Shown: positions 17,925 to 26,685, counted from the first letter of the stretch. The stretch is 64,000 nucleotides of DNA from Chloroflexi bacterium TSY (GCA_019217005.1 JAHBNG010000033.1:68091-132090); one strand, 5' to 3'. Translations and numbers: made by a program. Notes: generated by a model not told the origin, from the sequence alone.

Positions 17925-19280
17925 ATGCCAAACATTGCATCATCAACCCTTACCAATCTCACTGCTATCGTCGGTGCGGAAAACATTGTGACCAATGCCA
18001 CGCAGCTACAGCGTCACTCAAAAGACAGCTACTGGTACTCACCCGTGCTCAAACCCCAACTAGCCGAGAAGTCCGCTGATGTCATTGTCCACCCCGGCAC
18101 TGTGGATGAGCTAATCGACGTGATCCGCTTCGCCGTCTCCGAGCAAATTCCCATCACCATGCTGGGCGCTGGCACAGGCAACTATGGCCAGGGCGTCCCG
18201 GTTCATGGCGGCATCTCCATCAATACCAAGCGGCTGGATCGTATCCTTGAATTAACGCCAGAGCAGGCACGAGTTGAAGCAGGTGTTATCCTCATGACCG
18301 TTGAACAGGCGGCCCGCAAAATTGGTGCGGAACTACGCTTCTTTCCCAGCACGGTGCAGACGGCGACGGCGGGCGGTTTTCTGGCGGGTGGTTCGGGTGG
18401 CGTCGGCTCCATCACCTATGGTTCGCTTTGGGATGAAGGCAACGTCCTGGGCATTACCGTGGTCACGGTGGAAGCAGAACCACACATCCTCACCATCACC
18501 GACCCAGTCGAGATGCAGGGCGTGATCCACAACTGCGGCCTGACCTGCATTATCGTCGACTTGACGTTGGCCCTGGCACCAGCCATGCCGTGGGAACAAT
18601 ATGTGGTCGCCTTTGACGATTTTGAAACAGCCCTGCGCTTTGGGGAAGAGTTGGCCCACAATGAAACCGTGAGCAAACGGCTCGTCACCCCGCTGGAGTG
18701 GCCCATACCCAGCTACTTTCGTCAGCTTGTAAAAGAAGGTGCCTGTCCTGAAGGCAAATCCATTGTTCTACTTCATGTGGTGATGGATCAAGAGTCGATG
18801 ACGCAACGCGCTGCGCCATACGGTGGCACCATTACCTGGTACAGCCCTCATGAAAAGTATCAGCGAAAGGGCTGGCAGTTAACCGACTTTTCATGGAATC
18901 ACACGACGCTGTGGGCCATGCGCACAGACGAGCAACTAACCTATTTGCAAGATCTCTTCGATCCCGAGCGGCTGTATGAACAGCATCGATTACGCAAAGC
19001 GCGCTACGGTGACGACGTGCTGACCCACATCGAGTTCACCATCTTCCGCGGTCGTCTTGTCCCTTCGGGTCTGAGCATTGTGCGCTATCGCTCCAAAGAG
19101 CATTTGTGGGAACTCATCGACTACTGCGAATCGATTGGCATGATTGTGGCCAATCCTCACACCCACTATCTGGATGAAGATGTGCGCTGGAACGGGCAGC
19201 CGATTCTGGATGCCAAAGCAGAGTGGGACCCCCACGGCCTGCTCAACCCTGGGCATTTGCGCAGCCTGGAAGTAGCGTAG
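17925..19280 (+). CDS. FAD-binding (GlcD/PCMH-type) oxidoreductase
   Basis: A 451-residue FAD-linked oxidase. The FAD-binding PCMH domain shows ITMLGAGTGNYGQGVPVHGG (about residues 82-101) and GGFLAGGSGGVGSITYG, both pyrophosphate-contacting loops. The C-terminal substrate domain ends WNGQPILDAKAEWDPHGLLNPGHL, the usual end of glycolate/lactate-oxidase-like enzymes. It precedes an ABC importer by 38 bp on the same strand, suggesting oxidation of an imported compound. The substrate is unknown. Cassette R1 supplies the likely promoter. Confidence 0.9.
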   Translation: MPNIASSTLTNLTAIVGAENIVTNATQLQRHSKDSYWYSPVLKPQLAEKSADVIVHPGTVDELIDVIRFAVSEQIPITMLGAGTGNYGQGVPVHGGISINTKRLDRILELTPEQARVEAGVILMTVEQAARKIGAELRFFPSTVQTATAGGFLAGGSGGVGSITYGSLWDEGNVLGITVVTVEAEPHILTITDPVEMQGVIHNCGLTCIIVDLTLALAPAMPWEQYVVAFDDFETALRFGEELAHNETVSKRLVTPLEWPIPSYFRQLVKEGACPEGKSIVLLHVVMDQESMTQRAAPYGGTITWYSPHEKYQRKGWQLTDFSWNHTTLWAMRTDEQLTYLQDLFDPERLYEQHRLRKARYGDDVLTHIEFTIFRGRLVPSGLSIVRYRSKEHLWELIDYCESIGMIVANPHTHYLDEDVRWNGQPILDAKAEWDPHGLLNPGHLRSLEVA

Positions 19281-19318
19281 ACAGCAACTCAAACCAATAG
19301 AGAAAGGAGTGAAGACAG

Positions 19319-20107
19319 ATGAATATACGTGAATATGCTGTAGAAACGAAGAGACCCCCGACTTCACAAAAAGTAGCCCCAACGTTATCTTTTTCCGACG
19401 TGAGCATGACGTTCCCAGACGGCACCGAAGCTGTGCAGAATGTAACCTTTGATGTTGCACCGAAGGAATTTGTTACAGTGGTTGGGCCTTCCGGTTGTGG
19501 CAAATCAACCTTACTCCGCATGGCAGCCGGGTTGCTCTCGCAGACATCGGGCGAGGTATCCGTCAATCGCCAGGGAATTGGCTTTGTCTTCCAGGATGCC
19601 ACCTTGATGGAGTGGCGAACCGTTCAGGACAACGTAGAACTGCTGGCTGAACTGCGAGGATTCGACGCCAACGAGCGCAAGCGTCGGGCCAGTGAGGCAA
19701 TCGAATTGGTTGGCCTCTCTGGCTTTGAAAATCACTACCCTAAGACCCTATCGGGCGGCATGAAAATGCGAGTGTCGCTAGCCCGCACGATGACGCTTAA
19801 ACCACCCGTTTTCCTCTTTGACGAACCCTTTGGGGCCTTGGACGAGATCACCAGGGAACGGCTCAATGAGGAGACGCTCAAGCTGTTTGTACAGGAGCAG
19901 TTTGCGGGGCTCTTTATTACCCACTCCATCTATGAAGCTGTCTTTCTTTCGACTCGCATCCACGTTATGTCAGCACGCCCAGGAAGGCTCATTGCTACGT
20001 TCGACGTGCCGTTTGACTATCCCAGAGATCCTGACTTGCGCTTTGATGCAGACTTCCAAGCACTAAGCCAAGATATCTCACATGCCCTGCTGGAGGCTCA
20101 CTCATGA
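19319..20107 (+). CDS. ABC transporter ATP-binding protein (nitrate/sulfonate/taurine type)
   Basis: A 262-residue ATPase with Walker A GPSGCGKST (about 60-68), Q-loop FVFQDATLMEW, signature LSGGMKMRVSLART and Walker B VFLFDEPFGALDE; the H-loop is in LFITHSIYEAV. The SsuB/TauB-like family energises import of sulfonates, nitrate, pyrimidines or riboflavin precursors. It overlaps the permease gene by four bases (ATGA). RBS AGAAAGGAG. Confidence 0.94.
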   Translation: MNIREYAVETKRPPTSQKVAPTLSFSDVSMTFPDGTEAVQNVTFDVAPKEFVTVVGPSGCGKSTLLRMAAGLLSQTSGEVSVNRQGIGFVFQDATLMEWRTVQDNVELLAELRGFDANERKRRASEAIELVGLSGFENHYPKTLSGGMKMRVSLARTMTLKPPVFLFDEPFGALDEITRERLNEETLKLFVQEQFAGLFITHSIYEAVFLSTRIHVMSARPGRLIATFDVPFDYPRDPDLRFDADFQALSQDISHALLEAHS

Positions 20108-21012
20108 ACACACTAATCGAGAGAAGTACAATTGAGGGAAGTACGATCGAGGCGAATACAGTGACAACCAACAATGCCGTCAGCGAAGCGAAAACCATAC
20201 AGCACCATTCCGCAAACGCAGGCAAGAACGTTATCCAAAGCTCGCTGCGCACACTCTTGCCGCCGCTTATACTCGGTCTACTTATGCTCGGACTTTGGTA
20301 TTTCGTCTCTTATGGTCTGCTGGATGAGCAACGTCGCTTCCTACTGCGCCCGCCCCATGAAGTCTGGGCAGTCGGGTTTGCCAACTGGGCGAATTTCTCC
20401 GAGATCCTGGCGGGTCTGTGGTCCAGTACCAAGGTTGCCCTCATGGGGCTATCGCTGGCCATTGCCATCGGCTTCTCTCTGGCAACCTTGATGAGCCAGA
20501 GTCTATTGATCGAGCGAGCCGTCTTCCCTTACGCGGTTACGTTGCAGTCCATTCCGATCTTGGCGATTGTTCCGCTTATTGGTTTCTGGTTTGGGTTTGG
20601 TGTCACTGCGCGAGTAATTGTTTGCGTGCTGATTGCCTTGTTCCCGATCATCGTCAACACGTTGTTTGGGCTGCTGGCTGCACCGCGCGGGCTGCACGAC
20701 CTCTTTACGCTGCAGCAAGTTGACCGCATGACCCGACTACGTAAGCTCATGTTCCCAGCCGCGCTGCCAGCCATCTTTGCTGGCCTGCGCATCTCAGCTG
20801 GACTCTCTGTAATCGGTGCCATCGTTGGTGATTTTTTCTTTGGTCGTGGCGACCCGGGCATTGGTCAGCTGCTTCAACTCTATGCCAACCGACTGATGGG
20901 AGAGCAACTTATCGCAGCCATCATCATGTCGTCTGTCTTAGGCGTTGCTGTATTTCAGCTATTTGGATGGATTCAAGCGTGGACGATTGGCGCTTGGCAT
21001 GAAGAGAGATAA
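20104..21012 (+). CDS. ABC transporter permease (TauC/SsuC-like)
   Basis: A 302-residue inner-membrane permease with an unusually long hydrophilic N-terminus (about 50 residues, Thr/Ser/Asn-rich, with the near-repeat IEGSTIEA / IERSTIEG) before the first membrane helix. About six helices follow, and the EAA-like loop (LQQVDRMTRLRKLMFPAALPAIFAGLRIS) contacts the ATPase. It is translationally coupled to the ATP-binding gene. The binding protein gene follows after a 141-bp AT-rich gap. Confidence 0.93.
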   Translation: MNTLIERSTIEGSTIEANTVTTNNAVSEAKTIQHHSANAGKNVIQSSLRTLLPPLILGLLMLGLWYFVSYGLLDEQRRFLLRPPHEVWAVGFANWANFSEILAGLWSSTKVALMGLSLAIAIGFSLATLMSQSLLIERAVFPYAVTLQSIPILAIVPLIGFWFGFGVTARVIVCVLIALFPIIVNTLFGLLAAPRGLHDLFTLQQVDRMTRLRKLMFPAALPAIFAGLRISAGLSVIGAIVGDFFFGRGDPGIGQLLQLYANRLMGEQLIAAIIMSSVLGVAVFQLFGWIQAWTIGAWHEER

Positions 21013-21153
21013 AGAATTCTAATTGCAATTAACAAATGACAACTATGCTCCGCAGCAGCACATTATAACATTTTTGCTCGACTAAAAAGAGTTATTTTAT
21101 GGCGCTGCTCAGTATTACGAAGTCAAAACACAATTCAAGAAAGGAAAAATCTA

Positions 21154-22341
21154 ATGACAACCTTACACAAAAACCTATTGCTTGGCTCGATTCTGTCAAT
21201 TGTGGTGGCTGGCTGTATGTTTGCCAGTGCTGCCGACACAAATGAAGCACCTGCTACAACGCAAGACGCAACGATAGCCAACAGCACAACAGAAGATGCG
21301 ACATTGGCTATGGGAACACTAGCCGACGTCTGCCCCGATCCAATCGTGGTTCAGACGGACTGGTTTCCCCAAGCAGAGCACGGTGCAGTCTACAACCTGA
21401 TCGGCGATGACTATACTGTCGATACCAATCGAAAATCTGTTCGGGGTCCCCTGGTTGCTGCGGATGGGGATACGGGCGTTCAGATCGAGGTCCGTGCGGG
21501 TGGTCCAGCCATTGGCTTCCAGTTGCCCCCACAACAGATGTACGTTGAAAAGGATATTCTGCTGGCGTTTGTATCGACCGACGAAGCCGTCTTTGCGGCA
21601 GACGATACGCCAACCTTGGCGGTGATGGCACCCCTTGATAAGAACCCGCAAATCATTATGTGGGATCCTGCCACCTACTCTGATGTCCAGTCGATTGCCG
21701 ATCTCGGAGAAACAGGTGCCCCGGTTAACGTCTTCGCTGGTGGCACTTTTATCGAAGTCTTTGTCAACGAAGGGCTTCTTTCCGCTGACCAGATAGACCC
21801 ATCCTACGACGGCTCACCCGCACGTTGGGTGGCAGAAGGGGGAGCAATTGCCCAGCAGGGATTTGCTGGCGCTGAGCCATATATCTACGAGAATGAACTT
21901 GCAGAATGGGCCAAACCAGTTGCCTTCCAACTTGTTCACGATGCAGGCCTGCAAATCTATTCACAGCCGCTGGCCATTCGCGCGGGTGAACTTGAAGAGC
22001 TACGCCCTTGCCTGGAGCAACTCGTTCCGATCATCCAGCAGTCCGTTGTTGACTTTGCTGCCGACCCCAGCCACGCAAATGCCATTATCGTCGATACCGT
22101 AGCCCAATACAAAGACTTCTGGGTCTACAGCGATGAACTGGCCGACTTCTCGGTGGCAACGCAACTTGAGCTTGGCTTAATCGGCAACGGGTCAGATGAG
22201 ATTGTCGGCAATATGGACGCTGACCGCGTTCAGAGCGTCATCGACAAGATGAAGGTGGCAGGCATGGAGGTATCTGAAAGTCTGCAAGCATCGGACATCA
22301 TCACCAACGAGTTTATCGACGAGACGATTGGACTGCGGTAG
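21154..22341 (+). CDS. ABC transporter substrate-binding lipoprotein (NMT1/THI5-like)
   Basis: A 395-residue secreted lipoprotein: signal peptide residues 1-20 with lipobox VVAGC and lipidated C21, then a Thr/Ala-rich linker. The mature part begins DPIVVQTDWFPQAEHGAVYNL, the strand pattern of type II periplasmic binding proteins of the SsuA/THI5 group (which bind sulfonates, pyrimidines or flavin precursors). With the upstream FAD enzyme, ATPase and permease it completes an importer. Cassette R2 begins about 40 bp after its stop. Confidence 0.88.
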   Translation: MTTLHKNLLLGSILSIVVAGCMFASAADTNEAPATTQDATIANSTTEDATLAMGTLADVCPDPIVVQTDWFPQAEHGAVYNLIGDDYTVDTNRKSVRGPLVAADGDTGVQIEVRAGGPAIGFQLPPQQMYVEKDILLAFVSTDEAVFAADDTPTLAVMAPLDKNPQIIMWDPATYSDVQSIADLGETGAPVNVFAGGTFIEVFVNEGLLSADQIDPSYDGSPARWVAEGGAIAQQGFAGAEPYIYENELAEWAKPVAFQLVHDAGLQIYSQPLAIRAGELEELRPCLEQLVPIIQQSVVDFAADPSHANAIIVDTVAQYKDFWVYSDELADFSVATQLELGLIGNGSDEIVGNMDADRVQSVIDKMKVAGMEVSESLQASDIITNEFIDETIGLR

Positions 22342-22381
22342 GTGCTTGCCTCACTTAATCTCATATTCGCTCATCTACCTC

Positions 22382-22495
22382 AAATGTTGTAAAGCGAATC
22401 CACGGAAGTTTACAAGACCGCCTACGGGCGGTCTTATTTGTTGAGCAGAAGTTCATCAGGTTACCGATGCGCCTAGGTTTTCACTGCCGTACAAT
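22382..22495 (+). promoter_or_regulatory. Cassette R2: terminator, hairpin and promoter-like element
   Basis: AAATGTTGTAAAGCG, then stem GACCGCC-TACG-GGCGGTC (22416-22433) with a T-rich run, a weak second hairpin (TGA...TCA), then ACCGATGCG. GATGCG (22466-22471) is followed after 18 bases by TACAAT (22490-22495). It follows the binding-protein gene and precedes the coiled-coil membrane protein gene at 22698. Confidence 0.7.
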
Positions 22496-22505
22496 AACGT
22501 TATAT

Positions 22506-22627
22506 CTAATTTTTGCGCATGATCGGACGCAGCGCAACCATAGCCAGGTAGCGTCCTTGGCTACCGAGTAAGACCGCTGGCAAACCATCAAACCCACAAG
22601 CAATCATGCCCAGTGCCAAACTCGCAG
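22506..22627 (-). pseudogene. Small 3' gene remnant (membrane protein-like)
   Basis: About 40 open codons on the minus strand, reading SLALGMIACGFDGLPAVLLG and continuing to MVALRPIMRKN-stop (TAG at 22506-22508). The hydrophobic, glycine-containing composition looks like the last part of a membrane protein. There is a stop immediately upstream and no start, so it is a relic. It lies between cassette R2 and the start at 22698. No family was recognised. Confidence 0.35.
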
Positions 22628-23137
22628 ATCAATTGACCGCTGGCCATATCACTGGAACCAGCACCCAACGACCAATAACCAACAAAAGGAACCAACCATG
22701 AACACCGAACAAAAGTACACCATCACCTGGAGCAGTGCCTGGATCGGCCTCATCATTGCGCTGATTCTGCCGTACATAATTATGGGTGCGAGTATCTTCT
22801 TCGGCGCACAGGTTTTAAGCGCGCGCATCGAAGCTATCGCGCAAGACGTCGAGCAGGAGATCGCGCGGCTGGAAGTCAAGTTCGACGGGATCGTGGCCGA
22901 CGTGGAGAAAGAATTGACTCCCGTGACCGCGGCGATTGATGAAGTAGTCAAAGATGTTGATAAGGAGATCGCCACCGTCGAAAAGTTCATTGCCGGAATT
23001 GAAGCGGACGTTGACCGGGTCGAGAAGACCGTTGACGGCATCATTGCGGGCATCGAACAGGAGCTTGTTGCAGTTGAAAAAGAAGCTGAAAACGCAATTA
23101 AAGGCTTTGTGCATGAGGTGAACGTGGAGCTGACCAA

Positions 23138-23178
23138 AGCTGAAGCGTACGGCCAACAGGTGGCCGTACGCTTCAGCT
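23138..23178. repeat. Perfect 18-bp inverted repeat inside coding sequence
   Basis: AGCTGAAGCGTACGGCCA (23138-23155) and its exact complement (23161-23178) are separated by ACAGG. It encodes the KAEAYGQQVAVRFSY segment of the coiled-coil protein. The mRNA would form a stable 18-bp stem with a 5-base loop in mid-gene. The corresponding position of the second protein repeat has no such palindrome. Confidence 0.85.
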
Positions 23179-23554
23179 ATAAAATTAATGCAGACGAGCA
23201 GAGTCTTGCCGCTGAGGTTAATCAGATGGTCAAAGAACTCGATATCGCTTACGCTCACGCCGATGCTGACACCCAAAAAGAATGGAACACGCTGAAAGCC
23301 GAGTACGATCAGGTGGTCAAATCCTTGCAAAGTGGAACGGACGCAACCGCTATTGACACTGCCCTCAACCAATTGGAAACTTTGGTCGAAACTTCGCTCA
23401 AGGCTGAAGGCAAAACTGTTCCCCTGAACGTTGAGAAAGTTGCCAAAGAGATCGGGCTGGACGAAAAGGCAGTCGAACAGGCCATCGATAGTATCGTCAA
23501 CACCGTTGAGCTTGACCTGCACAAAGCCGAAGCCGGTGGGCGACTCGCCAGACT

Positions 23555-23769
23555 CAGTAGATCCAAATTTGGCGTTTTTGGCGATTTTCAGTCGAGATTG
23601 CAGGGATTTTGGAGTCATTTATTCAGATTTCGGTTACAGAAAACAACCTATTTCATATCTGAAAATCGCCAAAATCTAACGCAAAAACTAGATATCGACC
23701 GGCAAATTTGTATTTATGTCAACTGTTTAGCCAGAATTCTCTCTCAAAACCTGAAATTTGGATCTACTG
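23555..23769 (+). mobile_element. 215-bp MITE, copy A (CAGTAGATCC ends)
   Basis: Bounded by CAGTAGATCCAAATTT and its inverted complement, with flanks AGACT (23550-23554) and AGTCT (23770-23774), consistent with a 5-bp duplication that has one changed base. It carries no transposase. Length and sequence match copy B at 47342-47556 with about one difference. In the sense direction one frame is open throughout, so the host protein gains a foreign tail. The inner sequence has secondary-structure potential (GGCGATTTTCAG ... CTGAAAATCGCC). Confidence 0.88.
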
Positions 23770-24210
23770 AGTCTGATGGCATCAGACGTCGCCGACAGCG
23801 ATCCTAAAGCCATTGCCCAGGACTTAACGCAGATCATCAACGAACTGGACATAGCTTACGCCAGTGCCAGTGCAGATGCACAAACCGAATGGGCAGCCCT
23901 CAAACCGGCGTTAATCCAGGCCGCGCAAGCATTAGAGAACGAAACGACCGATGCTGTGAAATCCACCATCACGGTTGTTGGCCACTACTTAGCCCGTCAC
24001 CCAGACACGCTGAACATCATCATTGGCGTCGTGCTGACCGAACTGGACATTCGCTCTCCCGAAATCCACAATATTGTCGCCGAAGTTGTGCAGGAAATTG
24101 GGCAAAACAGAGGGAACAGCTTGAGTAGCTAATCACGCAAACACAACATCGCGAGTAGAGACACGGCGCTATTTCGCTTGTCGAATACACCTATCTTTTC
24201 TGGAGGCTAC

Positions 24211-24303
24211 TGTTCTGTCAAGTAAGTTGTGATAGATGAACAAACCAGGTTTCTGTCAGAAACCTGGTTTGTCTGAGATTGTCATAATTTATCTGACAGA
24301 ACA
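24211..24303. mobile_element. 93-bp palindromic MITE-like element
   Basis: Ends TGTTCTGTCA and TGACAGAACA form imperfect inverted repeats (GTTCTGTCAAGTAAGTTGTGAT against GTTCTGTCAGATAAATTATGAC as complement). The core is a perfect 16-bp stem, ACAAACCAGGTTTCTG, around a single T. It is flanked by the direct repeat CTAC (24207-24210 and 24304-24307), indicating transposition. It lies just upstream of cassette R3. Confidence 0.75.
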
Positions 24304-24307
24304 CTAC

Positions 24308-24424
24308 AACATTCGTCGTAGTCATCATCGACAGAACATGAATCAGACCGTCTGCGGACGGTCTTTTTGTTGATGTGAAGATCAACAGGCTACCGATGAT
24401 TTTTGACTCCTCCAGGGGTACACT
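24308..24424 (+). promoter_or_regulatory. Cassette R3: terminator, hairpin and promoter-like element
   Basis: Left block AACATTCGTCGTAG (a diverged form of AATGTTGTAAAG), terminator stem AGACCGTC-TG-CGGACGGTCT (24345-24364; it differs in the stem from the other copies yet keeps pairing), T5 run, perfect second stem GTTGAT-GTGAAG-ATCAAC, then ACCGATGATTTTT. GATGAT (24395-24400), 18 bases, TACACT (24419-24424). The membrane-protein operon at 24620 follows. Confidence 0.75.
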
Positions 24425-24619
24425 AGGAATCGTTGACATTTGCTCACGTAGTGGGTGCGAAGCACCACAATCTCCCCAGAGAAATGATTGGGCAGGACGA
24501 CCAACGCTCTGAGAGCGCACGCTAAATGTCAACAGAACCTAGTGACGGTATCGCCAAATGATGGCGGAATGAGAAAGAAGTATAAGATTCACATCTATTT
24601 CTGATAAAGGAGAAAAATC

Positions 24620-25087
24620 ATGACAGCAGTTGCAACACAACAATCACAGCCGAATGTGCAGACCGTTCCTCGGTGGGTGGTACTGATTCAGGGCATTCTG
24701 TCGCTGATGATCGGCATCTACCTGTTCACCAATCCGGCCTCGACAGTGATCGCGATTGTCATCGCCTGGGGTCTCTTTATGTTCGTTGGGGGCATCGTCA
24801 ACACCTTTGGCGGCATTTTCCACGAAAAGGGTGCAGAGGGCTGGGGTTGGCGCATCTTTGCGGGGATTATACAGATTTTGGTCGGCGGCTTTGTTCTGGC
24901 CCATCCGCTGCTCACATCACTGATCGCACCAAGTGCAATGGCCTGGGTGTTAGGCGTAGGCGCAGTTGTCAGTATGATTACACCACCTATTCTCAGCAGT
25001 GTGGTGATGGTAATGGCCGCTGCCTTCGTCAACATAGGCATCGGTGTCGGCCTGATTGTTGGTTCACTGATGATGCAGAAGGAGTAG
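24620..25087 (+). CDS. HdeD/DUF308-like small membrane protein
   Basis: A 155-residue protein with about six hydrophobic segments arranged as in HdeD-type proteins, including WVVLIQGILSLMIGIYLFTNP and AWGLFMFVGGIVNTFGG. HdeD members are linked to acid or general stress resistance in enterobacteria; the mechanism is unknown. AAAGGAG precedes the ATG. It is followed 4 bp later by a YmgE-family gene and then a DUF1269 gene, forming a likely stress-type operon under cassette R3. Confidence 0.85.
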   Translation: MTAVATQQSQPNVQTVPRWVVLIQGILSLMIGIYLFTNPASTVIAIVIAWGLFMFVGGIVNTFGGIFHEKGAEGWGWRIFAGIIQILVGGFVLAHPLLTSLIAPSAMAWVLGVGAVVSMITPPILSSVVMVMAAAFVNIGIGVGLIVGSLMMQKE

Positions 25088-25091
25088 AACA

Positions 25092-25352
25092 ATGGGCTTC
25101 ATTTCCTGGATCATCTTTGGCGCATTGGCTGGCTGGATCGCAAGTCGAATCACTGGAAGAGCCGAACGGATGGGGTGCTTGACAAACATGGTCGTTGGCA
25201 TCATTGGCGCATTCGTTGGCGGCTTTATCGGTACGGCTATCTTCGGCGGACATGGTGTAAGCGGTTTCAATCTCAACAGTTTGGTCATTGCCGTTCTAGG
25301 GGCGTTGATCCTGCTATTTGTCACTGGCTGGTTTCAACAACAGCAGGTCTAA
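25092..25352 (+). CDS. GlsB/YeaQ/YmgE family small membrane protein
   Basis: An 86-residue, glycine-rich protein with three hydrophobic segments (start GFISWIIFGALAGWIASRI), second family member in this window after 3549-3791. Its start is 4 bp after the HdeD-like stop, so the genes are co-transcribed. The AGAAGGAG at the end of the previous gene is its ribosome binding site. Members are usually stress-induced envelope proteins of unknown mechanism. Confidence 0.9.
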   Translation: MGFISWIIFGALAGWIASRITGRAERMGCLTNMVVGIIGAFVGGFIGTAIFGGHGVSGFNLNSLVIAVLGALILLFVTGWFQQQQV

Positions 25353-25418
25353 GTTTTAGATGTAAGTTTTTACCAATCTATTTTGACTTTCTCATATCAA
25401 ATAAGGAAAACAAACAAC

Positions 25419-25985
25419 ATGTTAGCATCAACCGTATTTCAGAAAGACATTGACCGTGCATCAAAAGTCTATGCATCACTGAAGCAAATGTCCGACAACA
25501 AGCTGGTTAAGCTGGAAGCAGCGGCCGTCGTGATTCGCGGCTATGATGGCGAACCCAAGCTGCGTGAGACCACCGAATGGTCAACAGGATCGGGCGCTGG
25601 CTGGGGAGCCTTCTGGGGAACCGTCGTCGGGTTGGCCTTTGCTGGACCATTTGCTGGCTTGCTTGCGGGCGCTGGCTTGGGCGCACTGCTGGGTGGGTCA
25701 GCAGAAAAAGCCATTGATCCTGACTTTCTACGTGATGTCGGCAAGGCAATGGACCCTGGTGATTCCGCAGTATTTATGGTCATTCCCGAAGGGGATCAAC
25801 ATACACTCGACGAGGTCAGCAAATTTGGTGGCGTTCTACTCACCAGCGATCTGACACCCGAAGGTCAGCAAGCGCTACACAAGGCTGTCGAACATGCTGA
25901 ATTGGCTACGGCTGCTCAGCATGTGGCAGATCACGAATATCTGAAGACGGCGGAGGCAGTTGAGGAAGCAACAGTTACTGCTTAG
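25419..25985 (+). CDS. DUF1269 family membrane-associated protein
   Basis: A 188-residue protein with a central glycine/alanine-rich hydrophobic hairpin (GAGWGAFWGTVVGLAFAGPFAGLLAG, in two stretches) flanked by ferredoxin-like alpha/beta segments, as in DUF1269. The family is related in layout to putative small-conductance or stress proteins but has no defined activity. I chose ATG 25419 because AAGGAAAAC precedes it; an upstream ATG at 25383 has no site. It ends the HdeD-YmgE-DUF1269 gene set. A strong hairpin follows at 26070. Confidence 0.85.
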   Translation: MLASTVFQKDIDRASKVYASLKQMSDNKLVKLEAAAVVIRGYDGEPKLRETTEWSTGSGAGWGAFWGTVVGLAFAGPFAGLLAGAGLGALLGGSAEKAIDPDFLRDVGKAMDPGDSAVFMVIPEGDQHTLDEVSKFGGVLLTSDLTPEGQQALHKAVEHAELATAAQHVADHEYLKTAEAVEEATVTA

Positions 25986-26069
25986 CGAATTGTCGATTGT
26001 AAATGAGGAGAGTGTATTCGATGGCATTGACAATTGAGGCCCCGAATCGCCATGTTCGTCTCAATTGAG

Positions 26070-26107
26070 GCGGCTCCTCACGAATGAATAGCGCCGTGAG
26101 GAGCCGC
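26070..26107 (+). terminator. Strong GC-rich hairpin after the DUF1269 gene
   Basis: GCGGCTCCTCACG and CGTGAGGAGCCGC form a perfect 13-bp stem with a 12-base loop. There is no U-tract, so it may be a Rho-dependent stabiliser or a repeat relic rather than an intrinsic terminator. The word CAATTGAGG occurs twice just upstream (26031 and 26062). Confidence 0.5.
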
Positions 26108-26134
26108 TGACTCTGATAAGAAAGAGATATCATC

Positions 26135-26473
26135 ATGAAACAAGATGCAAACGGAACCAATCATGCCATTGTCGTCGGCAGTAGCATGGCTGGCCTCTTG
26201 ACTGCTCGGGTTCTGAGCGACCATTTCGGACAGGTGACCATTGTAGAACGAGATCGCGTCAGCGACCGACCAGAAAGCCGTCGTGGTCAACCCCAGACGG
26301 GCCATACACATCTGCTGCTGGCCAAGGGTTTGGAGATCATGCTTGACCTCTTTCCAGATTTGTTGGCGGCTCTTGAGAGCGGGGGTGCAATTGTACGCGA
26401 CATGGCTGCTAGCTTGCGCTGGCACGTAGCTGGCGACTATCGCCTTCAGTGCGAGAGTGGCATAATGTTGTAG
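26135..26473 (+). pseudogene. FAD-dependent oxidoreductase, N-terminal fragment
   Basis: 112 codons of a flavoprotein with the dinucleotide-binding motif IVVGSSMAGLLTARVLSDHF (about residues 11-30) and the RRGQPQTGHTHLLLAKGL segment typical of FAD-dependent oxidoreductases of about 450-500 residues. The frame ends within cassette R4 (TAG at 26471-26473); its coding similarity stops exactly where the repeat begins, so the rest was removed. The Rossmann motif alone could still be expressed but would be non-functional. Confidence 0.8.
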
Positions 26474-26570
26474 AAGGCTCATCACACGTTGATCAAGACC
26501 GCCAGCAGGCAGTCTTTTTCGGTGTGAAATATTTCAACGCCAGAACGATGATTTTCTGCCTCCCTATCCT
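26464..26570 (+). promoter_or_regulatory. Cassette R4: truncated copy between two gene fragments
   Basis: AATGTTGTAGAAGG, terminator stem AGACCGCC-AGCA-GGCAGTCT (one mismatch, 26496-26515), T5, second hairpin (GTGTGAAA / TTTCAACGC), then GAACGATGATTTTC. GATGAT lies at 26547-26552, but the hexamer 18 bases later is TGTCAC, already part of the following gene fragment, so the -10-like box is missing. Its left border coincides with truncation of the FAD gene and its right border with the xanthine dehydrogenase-like fragment. Confidence 0.65.
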
Positions 26571-26685
26571 TGTCACCGGAGCGGCCCAATACGCCAGCGA
26601 TGTGACGATGCCCGACATGCTGCATATGAAACTGGTCTTTGCCGGACGACCCCACGCCCGCATCCGGTCAAATGACTTTTTATGA
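26571..26685 (+). pseudogene. Fragment of a xanthine dehydrogenase/aldehyde oxidase large subunit
   Basis: The frame reads VTGAAQYASDVTMPDMLHMK followed by LVFAGRPHARIRS and then a stop. This matches the N-terminal segment of the molybdenum-binding subunit (family pattern VTGxAxYxxDxxxPGMLHAKxxxSPHAHARI). Only about 35 residues survive, directly after cassette R4. No start codon or remaining domain is present. Confidence 0.75.

Larger units (their letters stand above)
22698..24132 (+). pseudogene. Coiled-coil membrane protein with internal repeat, interrupted by a MITE
   Basis: Not recognised. There is one N-terminal membrane helix (IGLIIALILPYIIMGASIFFG, about residues 17-37), then a long acidic coiled coil rich in EIxxVEKxI heptads (residues 40-150). 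A repeated module follows: KAEAYGQQ...VKELDIAYAHADADTQKEW and KAEAGGRL...INELDIAYASASADAQTEW. The MITE at 23555-23769 breaks the frame. Joining 23554 to 23775 restores 404 codons and makes the KAEA-to-LA spacing 25 residues in both repeats. Unless excised, translation runs through the MITE and stops at 23807. Confidence 0.8.

Noticed and set aside
23555..23807. The shared tail RLSRSKFGVFGDF... as a real protein domain
   Set aside because: The same 73 codons occur at the ends of two unrelated genes, exactly bounded by inverted repeats and 5-bp duplications, so they are MITE sequence.
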